Shown here one piece after another: positions 55,377 to 64,000 of a stretch of DNA of 64,000 nt; the first letter of the stretch is position 1; every line of letters starts with the position of its first letter. Source of the DNA: Arthrobacter sp. H35-D1 (GTDB lineage: Bacteria; Actinomycetota; Actinomycetes; Actinomycetales; Micrococcaceae); contig NZ_JASISP010000005.1 of assembly GCF_030063185.1 (NCBI RefSeq), positions 124,001-188,000 on the forward strand. The letters are read 5' to 3'. The position numbers and the translations under genes are program-made. The notes under the pieces are model-generated. The model saw only the letters and a list, made by a program, of their open reading frames with translations, had not been told where the DNA came from and did no database searches.

Positions 55377-56633
55377 ATGCCTGAGGTTTTGTTCCCGCTC
55401 GATTCAGCCAAGAAATTCGAGGACCAGCAAAAGTTGGGCCACAACCGCTGGCATCCCGAGATCCCGCCCGTGGCCACGGTCAAGCCCGGAGAATCATTCC
55501 GGGTGGACTGCCGGGAGTGGTTTGACGGGGCCATCGTCGACGACGACTCCGCCGAGGACATGCTCAACGCCCCCTTGTTGACAGTGCACAAGCTCTCCGG
55601 TCCGTTCGCCGTGGAAGGCGCCAAGCCCGGGGACCTGCTCATCGTTGACATCCTTGACGTGGGGCCCATCCCCCAGGAGGACTCCGGTCCGCTGGCCGGA
55701 CAGGGGTGGGGATACACCGGCATCTTCTCCAAGAACAACGGCGGCAGCTTCCTTGTCGATCAGTTCCCCGATGCCTACAAGGCCATCTGGGACTTCACCG
55801 GACAGGTGGCCACCTCACGGCACATCCCGGAGGTCCGCTTTGAAGGCCTCATCCACCCCGGGCTCATGGGCACCGCACCCTCTGCACAACTGCTGGCCAA
55901 ATGGAACAAGCGGGAAGGGGACCTCATCGCCACCGACCCGCTGCGCGTGCCACCGCTGGCGCTCCCGCCCGAAGCCGAGCATGCCGTGCTTGGAGGACTC
56001 CCCCGGGACCAGTGGGCACGTGTTGGTTCAGAGGGTGCCCGTACCGCTCCTCCACGCGAAAACGGCGGAAACCAGGACATCAAGAACCTTTCCAAGGGAT
56101 CCCGCATCTTCTATCCCGTATTTGTCGACGGCGCCAACCTGTCCGTCGGCGACCTCCACTTTTCCCAGGGCGACGGCGAGATCACCTTCTGTGGCGCCAT
56201 CGAGATGGGCGGGTTCATCGACCTGCGTGTGGACATCCTCAAGGGCGGCATGGACACCTATGGGGTCAGCGAACACGCCATCTTCATGCCCGGGCGGGTG
56301 GAGCCCAGGTTCAGCGAATGGCTGGCCTTCTCCGGCACTTCCGTCACCCTTGACGGCGAACAGCGCTACCTCGACTCACACTTGTCCTACCAGCGTGCGT
56401 GCCTGCACGCCATCGACTACTTGGTCAAGTTTGGCTACAGCCCGGAACAGGCCTACTTGCTGTTGGGTGCGGCACCAATCGAGGGGCGACTGTCCGGGGT
56501 GGTGGACATCCCCAACTCGTGCTCGACGGTGTATCTGCCCACAGCGATGTTTGACTTTGACGTCCGACCCTCGGCATCCGGACCGCATCAGGTCAATCCG
56601 GGCATCGGCGCACCAAGGGCCGCCAACGCCTAG
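55377..56633 (+). CDS. fmdA: Formamidase
   Basis: Acetamidase/formamidase-family hydrolase of 418 residues that releases ammonia from formamide. Family segments are KLGHNRWHPEIPPVATVKPG, GPFAVEGAKPGDLLIVDILD, HPGLMGTAPS and FSQGDGEITFCGAIEMGGFI with the conserved Glu/Asp, plus YLLLGAAPIEGRLSGVVDIP. Length matches the family. ATG at 55377 has TTGGAGA upstream. Together with fmdB it points to use of formamide as a nitrogen source. No amide transporter lies in the window. Confidence 0.95.
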   Translation: MPEVLFPLDSAKKFEDQQKLGHNRWHPEIPPVATVKPGESFRVDCREWFDGAIVDDDSAEDMLNAPLLTVHKLSGPFAVEGAKPGDLLIVDILDVGPIPQEDSGPLAGQGWGYTGIFSKNNGGSFLVDQFPDAYKAIWDFTGQVATSRHIPEVRFEGLIHPGLMGTAPSAQLLAKWNKREGDLIATDPLRVPPLALPPEAEHAVLGGLPRDQWARVGSEGARTAPPRENGGNQDIKNLSKGSRIFYPVFVDGANLSVGDLHFSQGDGEITFCGAIEMGGFIDLRVDILKGGMDTYGVSEHAIFMPGRVEPRFSEWLAFSGTSVTLDGEQRYLDSHLSYQRACLHAIDYLVKFGYSPEQAYLLLGAAPIEGRLSGVVDIPNSCSTVYLPTAMFDFDVRPSASGPHQVNPGIGAPRAANA

Positions 56634-56670
56634 ACCGACGGCGACAAGTTGCACGCCGACTTGCGCTTGA

Positions 56671-56710
56671 AAAAGGAAGCCCGGAACCCATGGGTTCCGG
56701 GCTTCCTTTT
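56671..56710. terminator. Perfect 40-bp palindromic bidirectional terminator
   Basis: Two 20-base arms, AAAAGGAAGCCCGGAACCCA and its exact complement, with no loop bases between, lie between the convergent fmdA and surface-protein genes. The A-run on the left and T-run on the right make it a terminator in both directions. Confidence 0.92.
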
Positions 56711-56732
56711 TGATTGGTGTCAGAGCATCGGA

Positions 56733-57350
56733 TCAGGGCTGCCAAGCAGCCTGCTCGACGCGGTTGCGGCGGCGGGAAACAGCCACCAGACCCACGCCGG
56801 CGCCCAAGGCTCCTGCGCCAACGAGGGACCAAACCATGGTACTGGCTTCAATGCCGGTGTAGGCCAAGCCATCCGGTTGGCCCACCATGCCGTCCTTTGC
56901 AACGGACGCGTCGTCGTATTGGCCGACCATGCCGTCTTTTGCAACCGAGGGGTCGTCGTGTTCGGCGACAGGACCGCTGGCAATACCCGTGACTGTATCG
57001 TTGAGTGTCGCGCCGGACGTCTGTCCGGTGGCCGTCAGGGTGTAAGTGCCCTCCTCCCACCCCAAGACGAGGACAGTCGAGAAAGCTCCATTGGCATCGG
57101 CCATGGTGGTGGAGGCAGGCAGTGATCGAATGGGATCGCCAGCCACAAAGCTGGTCAGGGTGACGGTGATGTCAATGGTTTCACCGGGGGTGAAGCCGGA
57201 ACCGCTGAAAGTGATGCCCTCGCCGGGAAGTACAGTGCCGACGGATGAAGGTGGTGCTCCCGGATACCCGGGCGCTGCCTGGGCAGCAACCGTTCCAGCG
57301 GACAAGGTCAGAATTCCGGCAAGTGCAACGCCGGCAAGGATTTTCTTCAA
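56733..57350 (-). CDS. Secreted surface protein with LAxTG sorting signal
   Basis: Exported protein of 205 residues. A signal peptide (MKKILAGVALAGILTLSAGT, cut near AQAAPG) is followed by an Ig-like domain (GEGITFSGSGFTPGETIDIT). Then come two copies of a 13-residue repeat, DDxSVAKDGMVGQ, and the C-terminal signal LAYTG, a hydrophobic helix (MVWSLVGAGALGAGVGLVAV) and the basic tail SRRRNR. LAxTG is the motif of class E sortases in high-GC Gram-positives. TTG at 57350 has GGGGGGA upstream. No sortase gene lies in the window. Confidence 0.85.
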   Translation of the reverse strand: MKKILAGVALAGILTLSAGTVAAQAAPGYPGAPPSSVGTVLPGEGITFSGSGFTPGETIDITVTLTSFVAGDPIRSLPASTTMADANGAFSTVLVLGWEEGTYTLTATGQTSGATLNDTVTGIASGPVAEHDDPSVAKDGMVGQYDDASVAKDGMVGQPDGLAYTGIEASTMVWSLVGAGALGAGVGLVAVSRRRNRVEQAAWQP

Positions 57351-57474
57351 AGCAATTCCCCCCAATTTCCATTTTCGGAACTCCGGTGTCCACGTTGACA
57401 CCGTGAATTCCTGCCACCCTACCAGTGGTTGCAGGCCAAGGCCATGCCCCCTGGCGACCTTTCAACCCTTGGAA

Positions 57475-58524
57475 TTAGTCGGCCAGGGCCCGGGGATGGG
57501 CGGCGGCGTAGACTTCGCGCAGCGTTTCGGCGGTGACAAGCGTGTAGACCTGCGTGGTGGTGACAGATGCGTGGCCGAGCAGTTCCTGCACCACGCGAAC
57601 GTCCGCCCCGCCCTCGAGCAGGTGGGTGGCGAAGGAATGGCGCAGGGTGTGCGGAGACACGTCTGCCGTCACGCCGGCCCGCTCGGCGGCAACTTTCAGG
57701 ATGGTCCACACGCTTTGGCGGCTGATCCTTCCACCGCGGGCATTCAGGAACAGCGCAGGCGTGCCGCCGCCCTTGGCGACAAGGGCTGGCCGACCACGGA
57801 CGAGGTAGGCATCGAGGGCGCGCAACGCGTAGGAGCCGATCGGCACAATGCGTTCCTTGGACCCCTTGCCAAAGAGCCTCACCAGGGAAGGCCCGTCCTC
57901 CGTCGCGTCCGGAAGCACCAGATCGTCGACGTCCAGGCCCACGGCTTCGCTGATGCGCGCCCCCGTGGAGTAGAGGAATTCGAGCATGGCCGTGTCGCGC
58001 AAACCCGAGGGCGTGTCCGTTCCGGCTGCTTCGAGAATGGAGGTGACGTCATGGACACTGATGGCTTTCGGCAACCGACGGCCTGCCTGTGGCGGGTGCA
58101 CGTCCGCTGCGGGATCGGCGTCGCTGAGGCCTTCCAGGGCCCAAAATTTGTGCAGCCCACGGACGGCCACAATGGTGCGGGCAGCCGAACGCAGGCCCAA
58201 GGGTGTTCCGCCGTCGACCCCGTCGGAGAGTCCTTGGGCAAACTCGCTCACGTGGCGCCGGCCAATGCTGGCCGGCTCGGTGAGTTCCGCGGCGTCCAGA
58301 AATTGTTGGTACCTGCGCAGGTCGCGCTTGTACGCCTGCAGGGTGTTCGGCGCGAGCCCGCGTTCAACCCCCACATGGAGCAGATAGTCCTGGATGCCGC
58401 GAGCCACCCCCGAGGACGCACCCCCGGCCGACGCGCCCGGCGTCGACGCGCCCGGCGTCGACGCGCGCCGGGTGGCCACGGACTGGGTGGCCGCGGACTG
58501 GGTGGGGATCCCCGGGCTGGTCAC
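57475..58524 (-). CDS. xerD: Tyrosine recombinase XerD
   Basis: Site-specific recombinase that resolves chromosome dimers at dif with FtsK. It has 349 residues. The SAM-like N-terminal domain ([20 protein letters not shown]) and the catalytic set are complete: Arg in [12 protein letters not shown], Lys in [31 protein letters not shown] with the nucleophile Tyr. The first 40 residues are a Ser/Pro/Gly/Ala tail from 15-bp in-frame repeats. GTG at 58524 overlaps the NUDIX stop. Its usual neighbours parA-scpAB lie 19 kb away here. Confidence 0.95.
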   Translation of the reverse strand: MTSPGIPTQSAATQSVATRRASTPGASTPGASAGGASSGVARGIQDYLLHVGVERGLAPNTLQAYKRDLRRYQQFLDAAELTEPASIGRRHVSEFAQGLSDGVDGGTPLGLRSAARTIVAVRGLHKFWALEGLSDADPAADVHPPQAGRRLPKAISVHDVTSILEAAGTDTPSGLRDTAMLEFLYSTGARISEAVGLDVDDLVLPDATEDGPSLVRLFGKGSKERIVPIGSYALRALDAYLVRGRPALVAKGGGTPALFLNARGGRISRQSVWTILKVAAERAGVTADVSPHTLRHSFATHLLEGGADVRVVQELLGHASVTTTQVYTLVTAETLREVYAAAHPRALAD

Positions 58525-59213
58525 CGCGTGCGGCTGGACGGGTGTTCGGGCCAGGGGGCGTTGCCCGGGCGCAGGGCTGCGAAGTCGCCGCGCAGCGCTT
58601 GGGCGGCTGCCAAAATACCGACGACGGCGGACGGGTTGTGCACGCGCCCTGCCAGCACGGCCGCGGCTGCCTCTTCGAGGTCAACCCAAGCAAATTCAAT
58701 TTCGGATTCTTCCTCCGTGCGGACATGCCGCTGGTCTTCAGGGACCACGGATATGCCCCGGGCCAAGTAGATCCTGATGGCCTCACTGGAGGAGCCGGGG
58801 GAATTGAAGAAGTCCGTCAGCACATGCCATTGGGCGGCGACGAGATCGGCTTCCTCGGCCAGTTCCCGGGCAGCGCCCACCACAAAGTCTTCGCCGTCAA
58901 TATCGAGCAGTCCGGCGGGAATCTCCCACAGGTTCATCTGCACCGGGTGCCGGTACTGGCGCAGCAGCAGAACTTGGTTCTTCTCGTTGAACACCACCAC
59001 CGCCACCGCCCCGGGATGCTCAATGTAGTCCCGGGTGAGCGGCGTCGAGTCGGGTGTGAGCGAGAATGTGTCGGAGACGACGTTCCAGATGCGGCCTTGG
59101 TACACCGTGGACTTCGAATGCAGGGTCCTGCAGCTTTCCTCATCGGCAATTCGTGCCGGTGGGGTGCCGTCGCCAGGCTGTTCCGCAGCCCCCGGCGCAC
59201 CAAGGTGTGTCAT
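58521..59213 (-). CDS. NUDIX hydrolase, ADP-ribose pyrophosphatase type
   Basis: NUDIX enzyme of 230 residues, between pyrG and xerD as in many Actinobacteria (Rv1700 in M. tuberculosis, an ADP-ribose pyrophosphatase). The box runs from [20 protein letters not shown] to AEEADL, and [20 protein letters not shown] precedes it as in ADPRases. ATG at 59213 directly abuts the pyrG stop. The C-terminus is a variable tail. Confidence 0.92.
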   Translation of the reverse strand: MTHLGAPGAAEQPGDGTPPARIADEESCRTLHSKSTVYQGRIWNVVSDTFSLTPDSTPLTRDYIEHPGAVAVVVFNEKNQVLLLRQYRHPVQMNLWEIPAGLLDIDGEDFVVGAARELAEEADLVAAQWHVLTDFFNSPGSSSEAIRIYLARGISVVPEDQRHVRTEEESEIEFAWVDLEEAAAAVLAGRVHNPSAVVGILAAAQALRGDFAALRPGNAPWPEHPSSRTR

Positions 59214-60920
59214 CTAGACCTCCAGCAGCCGTGTGGCATTTTGGCGTGCCAGCGCTGCGGCAACCAGCCCGGCAAAGAGCGCATGCGGCCTGGTGGGGCG
59301 CGAGCTCAGCTCGGGATGCGCCTGGGTGGAGACGTAGTACGGGTGCACCTCGCGCGGAAGCTCGACGAACTCGACCAGCTTGCCGTCGGGCGAGGTGCCG
59401 GAAAACACCAGCCCTGCCGCGGCGATCTGGTCGCGGTACTTGTTGTTCACCTCGTAGCGGTGGCGATGGCGTTCGGAAACGTCCGTGGTGCCGTAGGTTT
59501 CGGCAACAACCGAACCTGCTGTGAGCACTGCCGGATATAGTCCCAAGCGCATGGTCCCGCCAAGATCCCCCTTGCCGGCGACGATGTCCTGCTGCTCTTC
59601 CATGGTGGCGATGACGGGGTACGTGGGGTTTTCGTCAAACTCCGAGGAAGATGCACCCACAAGGCCCACCACGTTGCGCGCATATTCGATGACCATTGAC
59701 TGCAGGCCCAAGCACAGTCCCAAGGTGGGGATCTGATTTTCCCGAGCGAACTTCAGGGCGCCAAGCTTGCCTTCAAGGCCGCGGATGCCGAATCCTCCAG
59801 GGACACAGATGGCGTCAACATCTTCCAGGGCCAACCGGGCCCCTGCCTCGGTCGCGCAGTCGTCGGAAGGAACCCAGCGGATTTTGACCTTGGCGTCGTT
59901 GGCGAAACCGCCGGCACGCAGCGCCTCGGTGACCGAGAGGTACGCGTCGGGCAGGTCGATGTACTTGCCGACCAGGGCAATTTCAATGTGGTGTGCCGGG
60001 TTGTGAACCACTTCAAGGAGCTTGTCCCACTTGGTCCAGTCAACGTCCTTGAACGGCAGGTCGAGGGCACGGATGATGTAGGAGTCCAGGCCTTGGGAGT
60101 GCAGGATCTTGGGGATGTCGTAGATGCTGGAGGCGTCCGGACAACCAATGACGGCTTCAACATCCACATCGCAGGCACGGCCAATCTTGGCATGCATGGC
60201 CTCGGGCAGGACACGGTCGGAGCGCAGAATGATGGCGTCCGGCTGAATGCCCAAGGAGCGCAGCGCAGCGACAGAGTGCTGTGTGGGCTTGGTCTTCAAT
60301 TCCTGGGACGGACCGATGTAGGGCACCAGGGAGACGTGTGCGAAGAACACGTTGTTGCGTCCCACGTCCTGGCGCACCTGGCGTGCCGATTCCATAAACG
60401 GCTGGGACTCGATGTCTCCGACTGTGCCGCCAATTTCGGTGATGATCACGTCGGGGGCGGTGGGGCCCTCGGCGGGCAGGCGCATGCGGCGCTTGATTTC
60501 ATCGGTGATGTGCGGGATGACCTGGACGGTGTCCCCCAGGTATTCGCCGCGGCGTTCCTTGGCGATGACCGTGGAGTAGACCTGTCCTGTTGTGACATTG
60601 GCAGAGCCTTCGAGGTTTTCATCCAGGAAGCGCTCATAGTGCCCAATGTCCAGGTCGGTCTCGGCACCGTCGTCGGTCACGAAGACTTCACCGTGCTGGA
60701 AGGGATTCATTGTGCCCGGATCCACGTTGAGATAGGGATCCAGCTTTTGCATTGTGACCGAGAGGCCGCGTGCCCGCAGCAGGTGACCGAGGCTGGAAGC
60801 CGTCAGACCCTTGCCGAGCGAAGAAGCGACTCCGCCGGTGACGAAGATATGTTTGGTCGTCTTGGACTGACCACTGAACCGGGAATTTGATCGTTGCACC
60901 ACGGAATTTGAGCCTATCAT
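59214..60920 (-). CDS. pyrG: CTP synthase
   Basis: Converts UTP to CTP using glutamine and ATP. It has 568 residues with an amidoligase domain ([54 protein letters not shown]) and a glutaminase domain with the Cys in [14 protein letters not shown] and the His/Glu of [11 protein letters not shown]. The first 20 residues are not conserved and no ribosome-binding site precedes ATG 60920, so the start may be lower, for example the GTG at about residue 7. recN ends 60 bp upstream; M. tuberculosis has two extra genes there. Confidence 0.95.
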   Translation of the reverse strand: MIGSNSVVQRSNSRFSGQSKTTKHIFVTGGVASSLGKGLTASSLGHLLRARGLSVTMQKLDPYLNVDPGTMNPFQHGEVFVTDDGAETDLDIGHYERFLDENLEGSANVTTGQVYSTVIAKERRGEYLGDTVQVIPHITDEIKRRMRLPAEGPTAPDVIITEIGGTVGDIESQPFMESARQVRQDVGRNNVFFAHVSLVPYIGPSQELKTKPTQHSVAALRSLGIQPDAIILRSDRVLPEAMHAKIGRACDVDVEAVIGCPDASSIYDIPKILHSQGLDSYIIRALDLPFKDVDWTKWDKLLEVVHNPAHHIEIALVGKYIDLPDAYLSVTEALRAGGFANDAKVKIRWVPSDDCATEAGARLALEDVDAICVPGGFGIRGLEGKLGALKFARENQIPTLGLCLGLQSMVIEYARNVVGLVGASSSEFDENPTYPVIATMEEQQDIVAGKGDLGGTMRLGLYPAVLTAGSVVAETYGTTDVSERHRHRYEVNNKYRDQIAAAGLVFSGTSPDGKLVEFVELPREVHPYYVSTQAHPELSSRPTRPHALFAGLVAAALARQNATRLLEV

Positions 60921-60979
60921 CTAATGAGTCAATGGACACTCGCGAACGGCACCCAAGTTTGCATAACCGCCCCAAAATT

Positions 60980-62707
60980 TTACTGGGCGGGCCGCGCTGC
61001 CTGCGCCAACAATTCCTTGGCGTGGGCCTGCGCTGTCACCGAATCCTCCTGCCCTGCAAGCATCCGGGCCAGTTCAACAACCCTTTCTTCGTAGGTCAAA
61101 AGCCGCACATTGCTCGTGGTGATTCCTGTTGAGTTTTTGCTCACAGAACTCTTCGTCACCAGGATGTGCTGGTCCGCAAACGCAGCCACCTGCGGCAGGT
61201 GGGTGACCACCAACACCTGCACGTGTTCGGCCAGCATGGCCAGCCTGCGCCCAATTTCCACAGCGGCCTTGCCGCCCACACCGGAGTCAACTTCGTCAAA
61301 CACGAAAGTTGGGACGGGGTCCACTGCGGCCAGCACCACTTCCAGCGCCAGCATCACCCGGGACAGTTCACCGCCGGAGGCGCCTTTTCCGAGGGGGCGC
61401 GGCAGCGCGCCGGCATGGGGCGCCAGCAGGAAAGCAATGTCATCCTGGCCGTGCAGGGTGCGTTCGGTCGCCGAGATCTCAATCACCAGTTTGGCGTCGG
61501 GCATGGCCAGCGCCTTCAACTCGGCGCTGACGGCCTTGGCCAGCTTCTCCGCTGCCTTGCGGCGTGCAGCCGTGAGCTGGTCAGCCAGCACACCCAGTTC
61601 AGCCAAAGCGTCGGCTTCTGCAGCTTCCAGTGTCTCAATCCGGCCGGAGTCGTCGCTGAGGTCGTTCAGTCGTTTCCGGGCCGTATCGGCCCACTCAATG
61701 ACTTCGTCGATGCTGGGGGCGTATTTGCGCACCAGTACGGCAAGTTCCCCGCGCCTGTCCTCAACTTCGGCCAGCCGTCCGGGCCCGTCCGAATCCAGGG
61801 AGGTGGCGTAGCTGGCCAGGTCCCTGGCGATGTCGGCCAACAAATAGCCCACCTCCGAGAGCCGCTTGGTGGTTTGGGCCAGCTCCTCGTCGCTGTCATC
61901 CACGGTCTCCACAAGGCGCTTGGCGGTGTCCACGAGCGTTGCCGCGTCAATGCCGTCGCCGTAGTCGGCTGCGCTGAGTGCTTCATGGGCTCCCAAGGTG
62001 GCCTTGCGGAGTTCCTCCACGTTGCCCAGTTTCACGGCTTGGGCCTTGAGTTGTTCGTCCTCGGCGTCCAGCGGGGCCACGGAGTCAATTTCAGCCAGGG
62101 CCGTGGTCAGTGCTTCAGCTTCGCGCAGCCGTTCCCGGCTCGCCGAGCGCAACTGCGCCAGCTCGGCCTGGGTGGTGCGCCAGCGCTCAAAGACACCCTT
62201 GTAGGCCTGCTGCGTGGCGGAGAACCCCTTCTGCGCCTCGGCAGCAAACTTGTCCAAGGCCACGCGCTGGGCGGCAGGGTTCTTCAGCCGGATCTGGTCC
62301 GACTGCCCGTGCACGGCCACCAAGGCCTCCCCCAGTTCGTTGAGCACCCCAATGGGGGCGCTGCGCCCGCCAACGTGGGCGCGACTCCGGCCGTCGGCAT
62401 TGACGGTGCGCGCCAGAATGAGCTGCGCACCGCCGTCGAACTCGTCAAGTTCGGCACCTGCCTCCACGGCGCGCGCCAACGCCGGATGGCCCGTTGGAAG
62501 GGCCAGGGTGGCCTCGGCGGAGGCTGTTTTTGCCCCGTTGCGCACGGCACCGGCGTCGGCCCTGTTGCCCAGCAGGAGCCCGACGGCGGTGACCACCATG
62601 GTCTTTCCGGCGCCGGTCTCGCCGCTGACCACGCTCAGGCCCGGACCCAGCGGGAGCGTCGATTCCGAGATGACGCCCAGGTCCCGGATGCGAATTTCTT
62701 CGATCAC
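60980..62707 (-). CDS. recN: DNA repair protein RecN
   Basis: SMC-like ATPase of 575 residues for double-strand break repair. Walker A is VVSGETGAGKTMVVTAVGLL, central coiled-coil segments follow (roughly residues 150-380), and the C-terminal half has GKGASGGELSRVMLALEVVL (signature) and FVFDEVDSGVGGKAAVEIGR (Walker B). It starts with GTG at 62707, overlapping the nadK stop by four bases. tlyA-nadK-recN is a conserved actinobacterial order. Confidence 0.95.
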   Translation of the reverse strand: MIEEIRIRDLGVISESTLPLGPGLSVVSGETGAGKTMVVTAVGLLLGNRADAGAVRNGAKTASAEATLALPTGHPALARAVEAGAELDEFDGGAQLILARTVNADGRSRAHVGGRSAPIGVLNELGEALVAVHGQSDQIRLKNPAAQRVALDKFAAEAQKGFSATQQAYKGVFERWRTTQAELAQLRSASRERLREAEALTTALAEIDSVAPLDAEDEQLKAQAVKLGNVEELRKATLGAHEALSAADYGDGIDAATLVDTAKRLVETVDDSDEELAQTTKRLSEVGYLLADIARDLASYATSLDSDGPGRLAEVEDRRGELAVLVRKYAPSIDEVIEWADTARKRLNDLSDDSGRIETLEAAEADALAELGVLADQLTAARRKAAEKLAKAVSAELKALAMPDAKLVIEISATERTLHGQDDIAFLLAPHAGALPRPLGKGASGGELSRVMLALEVVLAAVDPVPTFVFDEVDSGVGGKAAVEIGRRLAMLAEHVQVLVVTHLPQVAAFADQHILVTKSSVSKNSTGITTSNVRLLTYEERVVELARMLAGQEDSVTAQAHAKELLAQAARPAQ

Positions 62708-63780
62708 GCCTGATCCTCCCCGTAAAAGGCCGTGGTGCCGGAATAGGAGCTTGCCTGCGGCGGGATTCTCAAGTCCGGCACCGACGGGATGGAACCGTGT
62801 GTCCGGCCTTCCAAGGGATACTTCGGCCGGGGCGTCTGAATGATGGGCAGCTGTGTGGTGGGCGGCTCCGCGACTTCCGGAGAAGGTCCGCGCCAGCCCT
62901 GGACGGGCAACTCAAACTTGCGTACAAGTCGTTCGGAGAACGTTGACAGCTGCGTTCTTGCCAGCTTGACCGGCTTGCTGGAGCGGGAAACCTCAATGCG
63001 CGCGCCGGGCAGCAGGTCCACGGTGCGTTGGCCGTCGCACCAGATGACTCCGTGGGCACCATTGCGGGTGAGAACTTCCACGGCCAAGGTGGATGTCGGA
63101 GAGACAACCAGGGGCTTGGCAAAGAGTGCGTGTGCACTGATCGGCACCATCAGCAGCGCTTCAACGCCCGGCCAGACCACGGGGCCGCCTGCAGAGAACG
63201 CATAGGCAGTGGAGCCGGTGGGCGTTGCCATGACCACTCCGTCGCAGCCGTAGGAGGTGATCGGGCGCCCGTCCACTTCCGTGACAACTTCGATCATCCG
63301 TTCGCGGTCGCCCTTTTCCACGGCCACTTCATTCAAGGCCCACGTGTGCGCCACGACTTTGCCGGCCACTCGCACCAGGACGTCAAGGCACATGCGTTCT
63401 TCCACCGTGTACTTGCGCTCCACGACGGCTGACACGGTCTGAATGAGGTCTTCACGTTCGCTTTCGGCCAGGAATCCCACGTGGCCCAAGTTGACTCCCA
63501 GCAGCGGGACGTCGAAATCGCGGACAATTTCAGCCGCGCGCAGGATGGTTCCGTCGCCGCCAAGCACCATGACGAGTTCAATCTCAGCCAGGGTGACGTC
63601 CTGGTCCAGGATTTCCATCTTGACGCTGGAGACGCCCAAATAACCTGTCATGTCCACCAGTTCGTCGGCGTACATGACGGGGACAATGTTGTTTGCATGA
63701 AGTTCAACGCACGCCTCGAGGGCGGCAAGCATCGACTCTTCACGGCCTGTGTGGGCCAGAATCAAGACGCGCCGTGTCAT
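62704..63780 (-). CDS. nadK: NAD kinase
   Basis: Makes NADP+ from NAD+ and ATP (or polyphosphate). It has 358 residues. The motifs are VMVLGGDGTILRAAE, the NE pair in TWALNEVAVEKGDRE and YGCDGVVMATPTGSTAYAFS. The conserved fold ends near residue 295; about 60 further residues form a Pro-rich, probably disordered tail (PPTTQLPIIQTPRPKYPLEG). ATG at 63780 is used. It lies 100 bp after tlyA. Confidence 0.95.
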   Translation of the reverse strand: MTRRVLILAHTGREESMLAALEACVELHANNIVPVMYADELVDMTGYLGVSSVKMEILDQDVTLAEIELVMVLGGDGTILRAAEIVRDFDVPLLGVNLGHVGFLAESEREDLIQTVSAVVERKYTVEERMCLDVLVRVAGKVVAHTWALNEVAVEKGDRERMIEVVTEVDGRPITSYGCDGVVMATPTGSTAYAFSAGGPVVWPGVEALLMVPISAHALFAKPLVVSPTSTLAVEVLTRNGAHGVIWCDGQRTVDLLPGARIEVSRSSKPVKLARTQLSTFSERLVRKFELPVQGWRGPSPEVAEPPTTQLPIIQTPRPKYPLEGRTHGSIPSVPDLRIPPQASSYSGTTAFYGEDQA

Positions 63781-63879
63781 GTGCTGTTTCCTCTTCGCTT
63801 GGTTTCAGTTCCATTCGCAGCAGCTCCGCTGGTCCCAGTGTTGCTTATCTGGGAACTTCCCGGGCGGACCCTTTGGTTT

Positions 63880-64000
63880 CTAGGGCCAGAGTCGCGCCAG
63901 CAGCTTTTCCACGGCCCGCCCCTGTTCTTCGATCTTAGGCGCAGGCCCGGACACAACGCGCTCTGCGAGCAGAAAATACTCAACATTTCCGTCTTGTCCG
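63880..64000 (-). CDS. tlyA: TlyA-type rRNA methyltransferase/haemolysin, C-terminal end (partial)
   Basis: The last 39 codons of a gene that begins beyond the window. The peptide GQDGNVEYFLLAERVVSGPA followed by IEEQGRAVEKLLARLWP matches the C-terminus of TlyA proteins (2'-O-methyltransferases of rRNA with an S4 domain). The position ahead of nadK-recN agrees with the conserved tlyA-nadK-recN order. The assignment rests on a short fragment plus synteny. Confidence 0.75.
   Translation of the reverse strand, partial: GQDGNVEYFLLAERVVSGPAPKIEEQGRAVEKLLARLWP

Overview
The window reads as the chromosome of a high-GC actinobacterium of the Micrococcaceae (Arthrobacter / Pseudarthrobacter type). 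The grounds are the high GC content, frequent GTG and TTG starts, 4-bp ATGA/GTGA stop-start overlaps, an FHA signalling protein of the GarA/OdhI type, an LAxTG wall-sorting signal and LGFP repeats, together with two gene blocks that are conserved across Actinobacteria. Genus assignment is inference from gene content.

Layout. (1) 1-4.6 kb: the 3' end of a long-chain acyl-CoA ligase converges with pyruvate carboxylase (pyc) over a dense multi-hairpin element. (2) 4.8-12 kb: gcvP, an orphan ParA-type ATPase, then a minus-strand block equivalent to M. tuberculosis Rv1826-Rv1830: gcvH, garA-like FHA gene, ftsR-like MerR gene, bifunctional nuclease, resR-like MerR gene. (3) 12.2-16.3 kb: an overlapping operon of a membrane protein, a universal stress protein and two Fluc/CrcB fluoride channels, then a GNAT gene, a LuxR remnant, two small genes and tRNA-Lys(CTT). 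(4) 16.3-30.6 kb: an accessory stretch between tRNA-Lys and tRNA-Pro(GGG). It carries an SMP-30 lactonase, a TSUP permease, acetyltransferases, a PadR/HAAS pair, a large acyl-CoA dehydrogenase, an APC permease, an LGFP-repeat peptidase and a lysoplasmalogenase-like gene. It also holds a two-component system in an advanced state of decay and several gene-poor gaps. (5) 30.7-38.5 kb: a tightly overlapping minus-strand housekeeping operon, parA-scpA-scpB-rluB-tyrA-cmk-plsC-der (chromosome condensation, ribosome maturation, CMP kinase, tyrosine synthesis). (6) 38.6-57.4 kb: a roughly 19-kb accessory insert. It contains an ABC exporter pair, a repeat-flanked dicarboxylate/amino-acid symporter, a divergent propionate catabolism locus (prpE | gntR-prpDBC), a cupin, a DJ-1/PfpI protein, an FAD monooxygenase, a CPBP protease, a DinB protein, a NUDIX hydrolase, fmdB-fmdA formamidase and an LAxTG surface protein. 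(7) 57.5-64 kb: xerD-NUDIX-pyrG-recN-nadK-tlyA, the other half of the same conserved neighbourhood, all on the minus strand.

Functional logic. PrpE activates propionate; PrpC, PrpD and PrpB run the methylcitrate cycle to pyruvate and succinate, which pyc and central metabolism take up. The GntR protein probably controls both arms through two TGTATACA palindromes; one overlaps the -10 box of its own operon. gcvP and gcvH are two parts of the glycine cleavage system; gcvT is not in the window.

No complete novel defence or mobile system was found. The most interesting unexplained features are the helically phased repeats flanking the symporter, the twin GntR palindromes, the multi-hairpin element at 1.0-1.2 kb and the xerD/parA junction as an insertion site. 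Start codons were chosen by hand from ribosome-binding sites, so many genes are shorter than the longest open frame.
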